Origin: Meghimatium bilineatum | Taxonomy: Eukaryota; Mollusca; Gastropoda; Stylommatophora; Philomycidae | Direction of reading: 5' to 3' | NCBI GenBank assembly: GCA_034231615.1 | Contig: CM067298.1 | Span: 52,356,883 to 52,420,882, forward strand | DNA: 64,000 bases | In this document: piece after piece, positions 54,680 through 64,000 of the stretch | How positions within the stretch are numbered: position 1 is the first letter of the stretch | Layout of the letters: each line of letters starts with the position of its first letter | Translations under genes and position numbers: made by a program | The notes under the pieces: generated by a model | What the model was told of the DNA's origin: nothing | Seen by the model: the letters and a program-made list of their open reading frames with translations, nothing else | The model's database searches: none

Positions 54680-54790
54680 AAATATATACAGTGCAGGATT
54701 TACGTATAGGCACTAAGCTACACAAGCTATAGCTTAGGCTTAGGGCCCCCATTTTCCCTTCCCCCCCCCTCAAACAAAATATTGTCCGGG
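54680..54790. repeat. hAT-like element end
   Basis: CAGTGCAGGATTTACGTATA then AGCTATAGCTTAGGCTTAGG, GCCCCCATTTTCC, a relative of the copy at 38163-38340. Confidence 0.5.
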
Positions 54791-55016
54791 TGAGCAATTG
54801 TCATATATTACGTATAAAGGTCGTATAATTCTCTCCCCCCCCCCCCCATTTCAAATAGCGTAGAGTCTTATCTGGAGACGATTATCACACGTGACATTTA
54901 CAGCATACAAATAAGTGTAGGCCTATCCTTAGTTGCTTGGTCCATAAGGGTAAAACCATTAGGTTCAGGTATTTGATATCGTCTTAGCGAAAAAAAGGCT
55001 AGAAATTTCAGCAACT

Positions 55017-55160
55017 TTCTGTGTCCATTCTCAAGCTCATGCAGATCAGCAGGATATATTCCAGTCCAGAGAATATAGTCAGCTGTGCCATGATTTACAG
55101 CTTTGCTGACACATCCGACTTCAGAATACCTTCTGGGCCAATTTGACACTGTGGTATGAG
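55017..55160 (-). repeat. SINE-2 fragment (tail part)
   Basis: Minus strand: TCTGAAGTCGGATGTGTCAG, CAAAGCTGTAAATCATGGCA, ATTCTCTGGACTGGAATATA, TCCTGCTGATCTGCATGAG, CTTGAGAATGGACAC. The 94-residue frame across it is not a gene. Confidence 0.5.
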
Positions 55161-55414
55161 ACCATGCCATATATTTTTGCAAGGGGAGGGAGGGGTTCCC
55201 TAAAAAAAATAGGTCTTTCGTGTTTTTATGTGTAACAGTTTTTCTTGATGACCTTTACGTGAAAATCGCTACGGGGGAGGGTGGCTATTTAGCCTGTTGG
55301 CCAAAGAGATGACTGAATGAAAAGTTCAAACCTCTGCCACTTTTGGGCTTTTATGATCAGAATTGGACATCTGCGTGTTTGTTGTTTTTTTGTTTTTTTA
55401 TCTTTCGGGCAGCA

Positions 55415-56055
55415 TGCATTCTCTGTGTTATACGCTAGTGAAACATGTACTGTGTATAGACGTCATGTGAGGAAACTCAATCACCTTCACACAACTTGTC
55501 ACAGAATAGTTATGAACATCAGATGGCAAAACAAAATTCCAGATATTACAGTCCTTGACAGAGCTGGTATCCCCAGTATTGACATTATCCTGATGCAGAC
55601 ACAGATGCGTTAGGCAGGTCATGTGGTGCGTATGCCAGACCATCGCCTGCTAAAGATACTTCTCTATGGTGAGCTGGAGAAGGTTACACGATCTCAAGGT
55701 GGCTTAAAGCAACGCTACTAGGACTCGTTAAAGACATAGCTGAAAGCCTTTTAAATAGACAAAGATAGAGAAGAACTTGCACAAAATAGATCTACATGAC
55801 GTTCTACAAAAAAAAAAAGAGCGCATCATCTTGAGAAAAAAGGAGAAATGCAGCAGCTCCAACTGCGGAGAGTAGCTAGAAATCAACGGATAGACTAAAA
55901 TCCGTCTACAGTGGTAATTCCATGCCAGAACTGTCCAATGTCATTTACAGTTCATTAGCCATCTACGAACTATTATGCATGGTCATAATTCAAACTGAAT
56001 TTTCAAAAGTGGATGTAAAAAATATGGTCATCATCATTTATGATGGACGAACACA
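55415..56055 (+). pseudogene. LINE B 3' half, degenerate
   Basis: VLYASETCTVYRRHVRKLNH, LHTTCHRIVMNIRWQNKIPD, ITVLDRAGIPSIDIILMQ, then frame-broken AGHVVRMPDHRLLKILLYGE and a decayed finger (CQNCP). The 3' UTR mark ATGGTCATCATCATTTATGA then TGGACGAAC ends it. More mutated than the 30-kb copy. Confidence 0.8.
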
Positions 56056-56059
56056 CATT

Positions 56060-56400
56060 CTCCGTGCCTCTAACATTTGATGCTTATCGACGATGCAAGC
56101 ACCTTTGCTGTTGCTACGCTATACAGGGAGATTTTGAACGACAGACCCCCAGGATGTAGCGTTTATGTTAGTCAATCTTACGTTTCTTCTGTCCACCGGA
56201 AAGTTGTTGTCCCTAGAGGTCAGATGATCTCACAATACATCAGCTGTTTGGGGATGTGTGTGTCAGGCGTGCTCACAACATGTCCGACGCATCTCAACAG
56301 GGCACACTTCAGCAATGTATGAATGCTTGACATGTTGGCTCTAGTGAGGACTTCAATATCAGGTACTTATCTTGCCACTATATCCTGAAGAGCTTGTGGA
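56060..56400 (-). pseudogene. LINE C-terminal remnant (LINE B relative)
   Basis: Minus strand, frame-corrected: WQDKYLILKSSLEPTC then CALLRCVGHVVSTPDTHIPK, QLMYCEII and GQQLSGGQKKR. This follows the WQDK.PD.EVL.RA...SI...L......GHV.RMPD..+PK pattern of LINE B but in a different lineage, and directly abuts the LINE B copy on the opposite strand. Confidence 0.55.
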
Positions 56401-56639
56401 TACTGCATGTGTGAAGCCTATATGAGCAGCTTATATAGCTTATAATTATACGAGATACAAACAAATTAAACTACAAAAAAAACATGGGCTAGAGAATGTT
56501 AAAAATCTCAACTATTTTATCAGCAAGCTATCACAAGTAGGCGGTACAAGTAAATATATAGGCCTATTAACTCGCGTAAATTTAGCAACAACAAGCTTTC
56601 AAACATATAACGCCCACAAAAATTAACAAACTAAAGAAA

Positions 56640-57325
56640 TATAGACTGTTTAATGCGTGTATTGACATCAATCAATCAAGTGCCGTGGCGTAGTCGATCA
56701 TTCTTCTGCACAACTCTATGCCTCTTGTGTTATTTAACAAGTTCATTTGGTGACCCATCCAGAAATATTTTTCGTCCTGTCTCCCCCCCCCCCTTTTGAT
56801 CTTTCAGATGGTTACTAAATGTTCACGTTTTGCTTTTTTTTTCATAACATTCCTTACAAATCTTGATTGTCTGCTTTTAATTGTTACTATAATTTGTCGT
56901 TTTACTTCAGCATCTGAGGACTTCTGCATTAGTTTTCTTGGCTGTCCATGTAATTTTCATAATTATTCTTTAAAAAAAACCATCTCAGTTGCCTCCAGCT
57001 TATCTTGAGCACTTTTGTATGTCCATGATGATATGTTTCTTTTTCACAGCTTTTTTGCATTTAACCATTCCTTCTTAGCTGTGTTGCATTTATGTTTAAT
57101 TTCTTTAGTTTATCTTGTTATACTCTGTAATTTTAGCCTTCAGCTTTCTTCTTTGTTCCATCAACTTTAAGATATCTTCTGTCATCCAATCTTTCTTTGT
57201 TAGATGTTTCTTAAGTGGTGGGATATCTGCAGAATTTTGCTGTATAGATTATTTTAAGATCATCCACTGTTCGTCAACGGTTTCTATATTCTCTATGGCA
57301 TTGTACCTATTTTGTATTGCTATAT
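56640..57325 (-). pseudogene. LINE with endonuclease-RT linker joined to C-terminus
   Basis: Minus strand: DEQWMILKSIQQNSADIPP (reading past one stop), LKKHLTKKDWMTEDILKLME, QRRKLKAKITEYNKIN: the linker before RT in many LINEs. Soon after: GQPRKLMQKSSDAEV, TIKSRQSRFVRNVMKKK, and GGGRQDEKYFWMGHQMN: C-terminal blocks. The RT domain is absent, a second case of the internal deletion seen at 10060-10660. Confidence 0.5.
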
Positions 57326-58185
57326 TGTTGTTCGTCCATCACAATTGATGATGACCATTTGTTACATCCACTATTGAACATTCAATTAGAGTTATGTCCT
57401 TGATTATGAGTTCGTAGATGGCTAATGAGCCCTATTCGAGCTGTAAATATCCTTGGACAGTTCGGGCATGGAATGACCAGTGTAGACGGATCTTGGACTA
57501 TCTGTGACTTTCTAGCTTCTCTCCGCTGTTGAGCTGCTGTATTTCTCCTCTTTTCACAAGATGATGCGCTCTTTTTTAATTTTAGAACGCCACGTAGATC
57601 TATTTTGTGCAAATTCTCATGTATCTTTGTCTATTTCAATGGCTTTCAAAGTGAGGTCTTTAACGAGTTTTTGTAGCGCCTCTTTGGCCACCTTGATATT
57701 GTGTACCTTTCTCCAGCTCACCACAGAGAAGTATCTTTGGCAGACGATGGTCTGGTATACGCACCAAATGACATGCCCAGCGAATATATGTCTGCATCAG
57801 GATAGTATCCATACTGGGGATACCAGCTCTATCAACTTCATCATCAACGTTGACATTTTGTGATAACGTTCTACCTAGGTATGTGAACCTATTTACAACT
57901 TTCAGTGCTATACCATTTACCTTTATGCAGGGCTCGAGATAGTTTTTGTCAGGGGCTGGTTGTAGCATGACTTGTTTTCTCTGTATTAATAGTAAGCCCG
58001 AAGTTGGTACAGGCTTTGGAGAATCTGTATATAATACATTGTAGATCAGCCTCAGAGTTGGCATTTAGGGCACATTCATAATATTTTGGGCATCCATATT
58101 TTGCCAGAATTTTCCACAGCCCCTCTCTACTTACTGTGTCAAATGCTTTTGCCAAGTCTATGAATGCTGTGTACATGTCACAGTG
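57326..58185 (-). pseudogene. LINE B with two internal deletions
   Basis: Minus strand: FIDLAKAFDTVSREGLWKIL, AKYGCPKYYECALNANSEAD (RT core between GCPK and CALNA missing), then RFTYLGRTLSQNVNVDDEV joined in frame to DRAGIPSMDTILMQ, lacking 83 residues present in the 30-kb copy. Then, frame-shifted, SASSCEKRRNTAAQQRREAR and CPNCPRIFTARIGLISHLRT ending in H. The 3' UTR GGTCATCATCAATTGTGATG then GACGAAC is present. Confidence 0.85.
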
Positions 58186-58239
58186 TTGTAAATTGACATG
58201 TTTTGTTCTTTGTTAATAGATTTACACCTGGGGCATTAT

Positions 58240-58530
58240 TTTTCCTGAATATAGCTAGAATAAAGTGCTGAATATGTTAAAAGTGGGGTGGAGAAGATAT
58301 TCATAAAATAAATATATTTCTCACTTCATGTGGATCTTTTTAGAGAAAACTACAATTTGTTTTCACTGCATGCAGTTTTATAAAGGGAGGGTCTACCGTC
58401 TTTCAAATTTTTTTTGTTTTATTTAGTGCTAATTATCGTGCGGTCTGTTGTTTTTCCATGGAACATAAGGTTTGAAACTCCTTAACCTGCTCTTCCCCAC
58501 CCACACCATCATATCTACGGACCTTGTTAT
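58240..58530. repeat. Interspersed DNA repeat with TATCTACGGACC terminus
   Basis: Right end ACCATCATATCTACGGACC mirrors the start of the 34794 repeat. The inside has CCACTTCCC-like pyrimidine tracts. The left boundary is uncertain. Confidence 0.35.
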
Positions 58531-58559
58531 TTGATGTTAATAATTTCATCATCTTATTC

Positions 58560-59540
58560 AGACCAAGTTCAAATGTTAACCAGTAATTAAATCATGTTTT
58601 ACACAGTGGTCTGCCGAGAGACTGAAATCCAAAATTTTTCCTTTGTTCGAAAAAACTTCAAGAAACGTTGAGTTTTTATATTTATTTAAAACTTATAAAA
58701 TAATATACAAAATTACACAAAAATAATAACATGCCATGTACAACTTAATTATACAACGTTTACAATTAGAATATCAATTTGAAAATAAGCAAGTAGTTTA
58801 AGATTGCGTACATATGTTAGTGGTTCACCCAACAATGTAGGTCATTCCGTTTAACATTCTATTATAAATATTGAAACATGCATGGATAGGCCTATAGGCT
58901 GATAGATCAAGACACAAAGATCACGCACACAGTGCACGGGTACGTAAATTAAATTATTCGTCGAAAGGAAATACGTACCAATTATGTCGTCATGCTGTAC
59001 TGAACATAAGACAGACGTGCTGCGAGGTGGCAAATATAACCAGGGCCGTGTCGTGTTATGATGCGTAGAGGTGGCCGTAGAGGATCATCGAAAAGCAACA
59101 GAGAGGATTTGAACCAGGGCCATTCAGCGGGCACGTATTCGGCACATTATAATAACACCACATTGATTGGACAGTATTAAGATTCTTCACGCTAAAACAA
59201 AGAACTGATGACAGAGAGGCATAACAAAAAAATTTGGTTGTTGATTTTTTCAGAGTGACACCTCTACGACCCTGAAGGGTTATGGGTTTTATGATCATTA
59301 ATAAATCAAAGGTAAAAAAAAAAGTCACGGGAAAAAGACACAAATTTGACTTGAAAAAAAGTTAAAGGTAAAATAAAATCACAATTATTTTATGGGAAAA
59401 AGTAATAAAATCGCAGAAAATAATTTCGCTAGGAAAACAGTCACAGGAAAGAAAGTCACAATTTTGACTAGGAATGATAATGAAATATTCAAATCAGTCA
59501 TACGTACAGTTACATAAGAATTGTAAAATGCATACTGTTG
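58560..59540. other. No gene recognised; one B-box-like tRNA remnant
   Basis: On the minus strand near 59110, CCCTGGTTCAAATCCTC is a good B box and TGGCCCTGG lies beside it, so a decayed tRNA-derived SINE is possible at about 59040-59160. Otherwise AT-rich. Confidence 0.35.
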
Positions 59541-59553
59541 CTGAATGTACGTT

Positions 59554-59709
59554 CTTCTTCAGCGTTCATTCTCAAACTCCCGCTAGATTTCTCTTGTAGC
59601 AGGACAATGGTCCTACAAGATTTTCAGTTGAATATAGTCCAGAGAATGGAAATGCGTTGTGTTGCCATTTTATTTGCGCCAATTTCCCAACACATCCGTC
59701 TTCGGCGGA
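59554..59709 (-). mobile_element. SINE-1 copy with 11-bp target duplication
   Basis: Flanked by GAATGTACGTT (59543-59553 and 59710-59720). Contains the full SINE-1 order: CCGCCGAAGACGGATGTGTT, ATAAAATGGCAACACAACGC, TTCCATTCTCTGGACTATAT, CTACAAGAGAAATCTAGCGG, GAGTTTGAGAATGAACGCTG and (GAA)n. Confidence 0.88.
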
Positions 59710-60012
59710 GAATGTACGTTAAATTGCCTAGTATTATACAGTACCGTCATCAAAATACGACACCATCCATATCTGCAAGCGTTAAAGTGATTCATGTTTG
59801 TAGAAGTGTATGTAGCAGATTGCTGGTAGAAATCTTCAATGGATTATTCCTAACACGATAGTGTCCAATAAAGGCGTTCTAACTGAATTAATTAGGATCT
59901 CTTTTGTTACGTTTTTTGTTATTGTTGGGATGTTGGTTGGTCAATATTTACATTCTTGGAATCGCATTCCAAAAATAGCCAAGGCGACTCCAAGTTTATA
60001 AATAGTGACTAA

Positions 60013-60246
60013 TCGAGAGCGCAACAGCGGCCCTCTTTTCACGCAACAATTATAGGTATCAGATCTTTACTGGAGAAGGTCGCGATTCCTAACAGTAGAC
60101 TGGAGAGATGGTCACAATTAGAACTTGTCCATTACAAGGGTACTAATGCTGCTACCTGTCCAATAAATAAAAGTATTAGAGATTTATTCGAAGATGCGTG
60201 CTTTAATTTGGAAATCACTAGAAAATTGGTGTTAACTGCTGATTGA
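60013..60246 (+). other. Open frame of 77 codons, unknown, without a start
   Basis: Open from 60013 to the TGA at 60244-60246: ATIIGIRSLLEKVAIPNSRL, ERWSQLELVHYKGTNAATCP, INKSIRDLFEDACFNLEI. Composition and amphipathic pattern look coding rather than random, but no family is recognised and there is no Met until inside. Possibly part of a transposase or an exon; no clear splice sites. Confidence 0.3.
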
Positions 60247-60484
60247 AGATATTAATGTGCAGATTACTTTGCACCAATTTAAAACGGACAAATATGAAAG
60301 GGGCTACAGTAATTGCACATTATTGTCTTATTATTGTCTTAACATGTGCAATGAATGTGTTACTGCACCTTAGCACAAAGTTGCAGCAGGTTATCCAATT
60401 GTTAATTAAAAATTTGTTACTGTATAACTCAGCTCATCAACTGCTAAAATGTCTGTGGAGAAATTGACTACAAACAAGATTATT

Positions 60485-61235
60485 ATCATGTGACATATTC
60501 TTTCCAGACCGTGTCTTCCTTATGGATTCTCTGAACATTCCGCGATTCTGGGCGAGCTGACCTGCCGCAGCTAGAGACACATTTAAACAATCCGATAATC
60601 ACTGCAACATCGTTGGCTTGGGCGCCCTCTTCCTCTGTTGCCGTTAACTCTACCTTTAGCTATTTAATCTTTCCATGCTCTTATGTCTCTTTATATGACA
60701 ACCCCCCTCCCCCCACCCAAAAAACCCCCTCAACTTTCGCGTTAAGATTTTTGTTAAGGAATTAACCCCCTTCGACGATTATTGATCTTAACACTTCTTG
60801 ATTTGTCTTTTTAGCTATCCATGGCATACGTAAAATTCTTCTGTAGCATCTCATTTCGAAAGCAGCGATGCTCGTTGTTACTGTTTTTTTAATGCACTTC
60901 ACTCAAAACTCTATATTGCCACTGGAAATACGCACGTTCTGATCATATGCCTACATAGTTTGACTATGCTGCTGGTACATTGCCAAATATTTTTCATTTG
61001 CAAAAGTTACAATGTCGTCATTGCAATTCTTCTCTTGATTTCGACAGCGGAGTCTCCTTCGCTATTTTTGTTTGTGCCCAAACATTCGCAATTTGTTACG
61101 TCATCTAGTTCGAAATTGTCAATTATTATCTTTGGATGCACTTTCACATTATCCGTTGTCATAATTTTTGTTTTATATTCTTCATATTTAAGAACAGGTT
61201 TCGGACTTCACGTTGTTGTTTTTTTAATTGATGAT
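60485..61235 (-). pseudogene. LINE D 3' half
   Basis: It ends at plus-strand TCATGTGACATATTCTTTCC. Minus strand: IRRRIAMTTL-type segments, MRCYRRILRMPW with KTNQEVLRSI, then a decayed GRPRR block. A 99-residue plus-strand frame over it (60960-61259) is antisense shadow. Confidence 0.65.
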
Positions 61236-61560
61236 AACATTTGCTTTAAGCCTTGGTGAACGGCATCGAGATAAGAAGAGGCAGGATTGCATTGAATCAA
61301 TGATTGATTAGAGCAGTCATGGATATCCTACGAGAAGAGAGGAGGAAGTCGAACGAGAAAATGTACATATTCAGAGAATGGTAGAAATGGGAGTGACTAG
61401 AGGTGATGGGAGAAAGTGCTCCCTCTCCGGAAAGATCACAACAACACGTAATCAGCAACTGACTGAGACACTGAACTTTACACTTTTAGATGGTTGACGG
61501 AACAGCATATATGGGAAAGCCCCCAGTGCTGTGACGTTTTTTCCTAATCAAGAATCACTT
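61236..61560 (+). pseudogene. LINE I C-terminus and 3' end
   Basis: ALVNGIEIRRGRIALNQ then, in frames, RAVMDILREERRKSNEKMYI, FREWXKWE, WENAPSAVT-like ending and TCCTAATCAAGAATCA tail. Matches 39270-39590 closely, so a 5'-truncated insertion. It starts at 61236 inside or beside the LINE D copy. Confidence 0.75.
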
Positions 61561-62045
61561 TTCGACTCTCTATTTTATAGAGTTAATAATTATTGTTGAT
61601 TGCACTTCCGCGCTTCACTAGCAACTACACTATTTATATATTTGTTATTGTTTCCTGTTGATATCGCGAATTAGATATTATAATAATGTCTTTGCAGAGG
61701 AAATTTCAAAACCATTTAGTACAAAATATACTTAAAAATAGCAAAGGAAACCTGGAAAGGCCATGTCGATGTAAGTGCTAATATTGACTGAAGGCAATGC
61801 AATTTGACTATTAACATCCACAGTTCAGTCTCAGTACTTTCTTGCTATAATTTGGACACTTAGGCCCTACTTATAATATAAGTGATATAAGTTATATCAT
61901 ATATAAAATACATAATGATAATACAATATAATATTGAATATTGTATATATTTGAATATTTAGATAGCACTTAAAAATTGAAATTTAGCCGTCTGTACGTC
62001 CATCATGAAAAAAGTTATACTTATAGAGGCCTATGTTTTTGAATT
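61561..62045. other. No gene recognised
   Basis: AT-rich, with AATATAATATTGAATATTG palindromic runs near 61925. Confidence 0.4.
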
Positions 62046-62194
62046 TCTTCTTCAGTGTTCATTCTCCCGCTGGATCTGCCTTGCAGCAGGACAATGACCC
62101 TACTAGATTTCGAGCAGGATGTAGTCCAGAGATGGGAATGCGTTGTGTCCCCCTTTTATTTGGAACAATGGCCAGACACATCCGTCTTTGGTGG
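62046..62194 (-). mobile_element. SINE-1 copy, target duplication diverged
   Basis: Full SINE-1 order with several substitutions and a small deletion in the tail (GTTCATTCTCCCGCTGG). The flanks GTTTTTGAATT and GTTTTCAAATT are similar but not identical, consistent with an aged duplication. Confidence 0.8.
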
Positions 62195-62279
62195 AGTTTT
62201 CAAATTAATTTGGCATCAAAATAATTTAAGCCCTACATGAAAGATATGCCGATAGCCTATGCCTATTCATTTATTAGGT

Positions 62280-63290
62280 GCCATGCCCTCTATGGTTGTT
62301 AAACTGTCTAATATTTTCTTACGTTGTCATCCTCTGTCTTTGTTGCCTTCAATCTTACCTGTTGTGACTATGTTCTCCAATCCTCCTTGTCTCATAACTT
62401 GGCCAAAATAATGAAGATTGTCTTTTTCTTATATTAAGCTTTGTTTCACATTTGACTCTTTCAACACCTCCACATCAGTTTTCCTGACAGTCCATGGTAT
62501 TCTCATTATTCTTCATTAGAACTACATCTCTTTACCTCTAATTTCCCACTATCCTGTTTGTTTATTGTCCAAGACTCCCATCAATATATTTGTATAGGAG
62601 TTATATAGCACTGCAGAACTCTCTTCCTCACCTCTAATGACAAGGTCACATTACAAAATATATTTTTCATTTCTGTTTACTTTCTGTGACTACTACATTA
62701 ATTAATTCTGGATGGTCTTCCTCACTTTTTGCAATCAGAACAGTGCCATTCGCATATCTCAAATTATTTATATTATGTCCTCCCACTGATATTCCTGGGA
62801 TATCAACTATTGCACGCATTATGTTTTCACTGTATAAAGAGAACAGGTCTGGTGAAAGTACACAACCCTGTCTAACTCCTTGCTTTATTTGTTGAAAAGG
62901 GCCAAATTGATTTCCTACTCTTACTGTTACTGTTTGTTGCCAGTACATGTTGTTGATGATTCTTAAATTGTTAATTTTGATGTTCAAATTGTTTAGCATG
63001 TGTATAACTTCACTATGTTTAACTTTATCAAATACTTTTGTGTAGTCTATAAAACAGAGGTACAGGTCTGTTTTTACCTCTGTAGACCTCTCTATTATTG
63101 TTCTCAAAATATATATAGCATTGTTGGTACTTTTGTCTTCCATGAAGCCACATTGTTCTGAATTTATTTCTGTTTTTATTTTGTTTCTCACTCTCTTCAT
63201 GATGATTCTGAGAAGTATTTTTGTTATTTGGCTCATGAGGCTGATTGTACAGTGTTATTCACATTTGGTGGTCCCTGGTTTCTTTGGTAA
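62280..63290 (-). pseudogene. LINE with RT domain, YADD mutated
   Basis: The open frame 63236-62667 covers RT motifs: SQITKILLRIIMKRVRNKIK, SEQCGFMEDKSTNNAIYILR, LYLCFIDYTKVFDKVKHSEV (motif A Asp present), GVRQGCVLSPDLFSLYSENI (motif B), then NLRYANGTVLIAKSE, where motif C reads YANG instead of YADD. C-terminal blocks follow: LHYFGQVMRQGGLENIVTTG, KIEGNKDRG. Loss of the catalytic Asp pair makes it inactive. Related to LINE D by its C-terminus. Confidence 0.85.
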
Positions 63291-63296
63291 GGCTAT

Positions 63297-63450
63297 TATT
63301 CTTCTTCTTCAGAGTTCATTTTCAAACTCCCGCTGGATCTCTCTTGTAGCAGAACTACTAGATTTCCAGCAGGATATAGTCCAGAGAATGGAATGCGTTG
63401 TGTCGCCGTTTTATTTGCACCAATGACCCGACACATTCATCTTCGCTGGA
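63297..63450 (-). mobile_element. SINE-1 copy with 11-bp target duplication
   Basis: Flanked by GGTAAGGCTAT (63286-63296 and 63451-63461), inside the LINE RT sequence. Slight decay of the head (plus-strand TTCATCTTCGCTGG) and loss of the central palindrome by a short deletion. Confidence 0.88.
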
Positions 63451-63462
63451 GGTAAGGCTATA

Positions 63463-64000
63463 AATATGGATCTCATCAAGTCATCGGGTATGTGTCCATT
63501 AGCATATACATTATTCAGAAACTTTGTTATTATTTCAACACCAAAATCACTAATAATTCGTCTAATGTGATATTGTCTGGTCCTGGTGCTCTACCATATT
63601 TCAAGTGCTTTAGACTTCCCTTACCTCTGCTGCAAGTATTTATTGACCCTCACAGTTATCTTGTATGTTTATCTTGGTCAATTGTCATCATAAAGTATTT
63701 TGATATATTCCAACCATCATTGTACTATATGATTTTTTCCCATTAATACCTGCCCTGTCTTAGATTTTAGATACCCTGTAACTGTTTGAGTTCTTTTCCC
63801 TGTTATCACATCAATTTGCTTATGTAGTAATGTGTCTTGATTGTAATGTGATTCTATTTCCGTGCATTTCTTGTTAAGTCAGCTTTTTTTTGTAGCTACT
63901 TGCCTTTCTCTCTTATATCCTTATGTATTTTTTAATATTCCTCTATCTTGTGTTTTATTTTTCTTCTGGTGCTCATCAATTTTAATATATCATGTGTCAT
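63463..64000 (-). pseudogene. Upstream part of the same LINE (RT fingers, linker)
   Basis: The minus strand continues the element at 62280-63290 on the other side of SINE-1: the plus-strand AGGCTATAAATATGGATCTC, ATCAAGTCATCGGGTATGTG and GTCTGGTCCTGGTGCTCTAC reverse-complement to a frame-broken RT start (GRAPGPDNI, PDDLIRSIFI). The linker runs to the window edge. Confidence 0.6.

Noticed and set aside
54898-55182. 94-residue minus-strand frame as a gene
   Set aside because: Overlaps the SINE-2 tail, present in non-coding form elsewhere.

Overview
The window looks like one 64 kb piece of an invertebrate animal genome. It is AT-rich, has one spliced gene with GT-AG introns, long TA microsatellites, a 100-N assembly gap, and very many decayed LINEs, tRNA-like SINEs and DNA-transposon remnants. 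The mixture of LINE types (several ending in a C2H2 finger or a GRPRRRW-type tail) and SINE types suggests a marine lophotrochozoan, perhaps a mollusc, but this is inference; nothing in the window fixes the species. There is no sign of bacterial gene organisation.

The only host gene I can reconstruct is a TMEM106-family lysosomal membrane protein on the minus strand (19728 down to 4548). It has six coding exons, a 278-residue product and in-phase consensus splice sites, and its Cys, His-Asn and N-glycosylation landmarks align with human TMEM106B (274 aa). Its 5' non-coding exon and promoter were not found. The introns hold LINE and SINE debris and a minisatellite.

From 19.8 to 25.9 kb, upstream of the first coding exon, lie repeats: three LINE tails, two pogo/Tigger-like MITEs, minisatellites and TA arrays around the gap. 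From 26.1 to 32.2 kb is a nested stack. A dead RNase-H LINE ('LINE A') is split by a LINE D tail, a 1255-bp TA-flanked DNA transposon (itself hit by another LINE tail), and a C2H2-finger LINE ('LINE B'). From 33.5 to 35 kb are a tandem duplication and two weak candidate single-copy exons. From 36 to 42 kb are several copies of a second RNase-H LINE ('LINE I'). From 43.7 to 51.3 kb are piggyBac-like remnants and a 924-bp TTAA-flanked element around the best-preserved LINE A copy (47.8-49.6 kb). From 51.9 to 54.2 kb is a 2.27-kb region bounded by long inverted repeats that also contains a 40-bp-arm hairpin. The remainder to 64 kb is LINE B, D and other LINE debris with SINE insertions.

The most interesting pattern is a LINE/SINE partnership. 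A short (about 155 bp) SINE present in five copies, four with clear 11-12 bp target duplications, is a roughly 36-nt GC-rich head fused to the last ~118 bp of LINE A, including its final codons. A second, longer SINE type ends in the same tail. LINE A therefore appears to mobilise at least two SINE families.

LINE letters (A, B, C, D, E, F, G, I) and SINE-1/SINE-2 are labels used only in this annotation.
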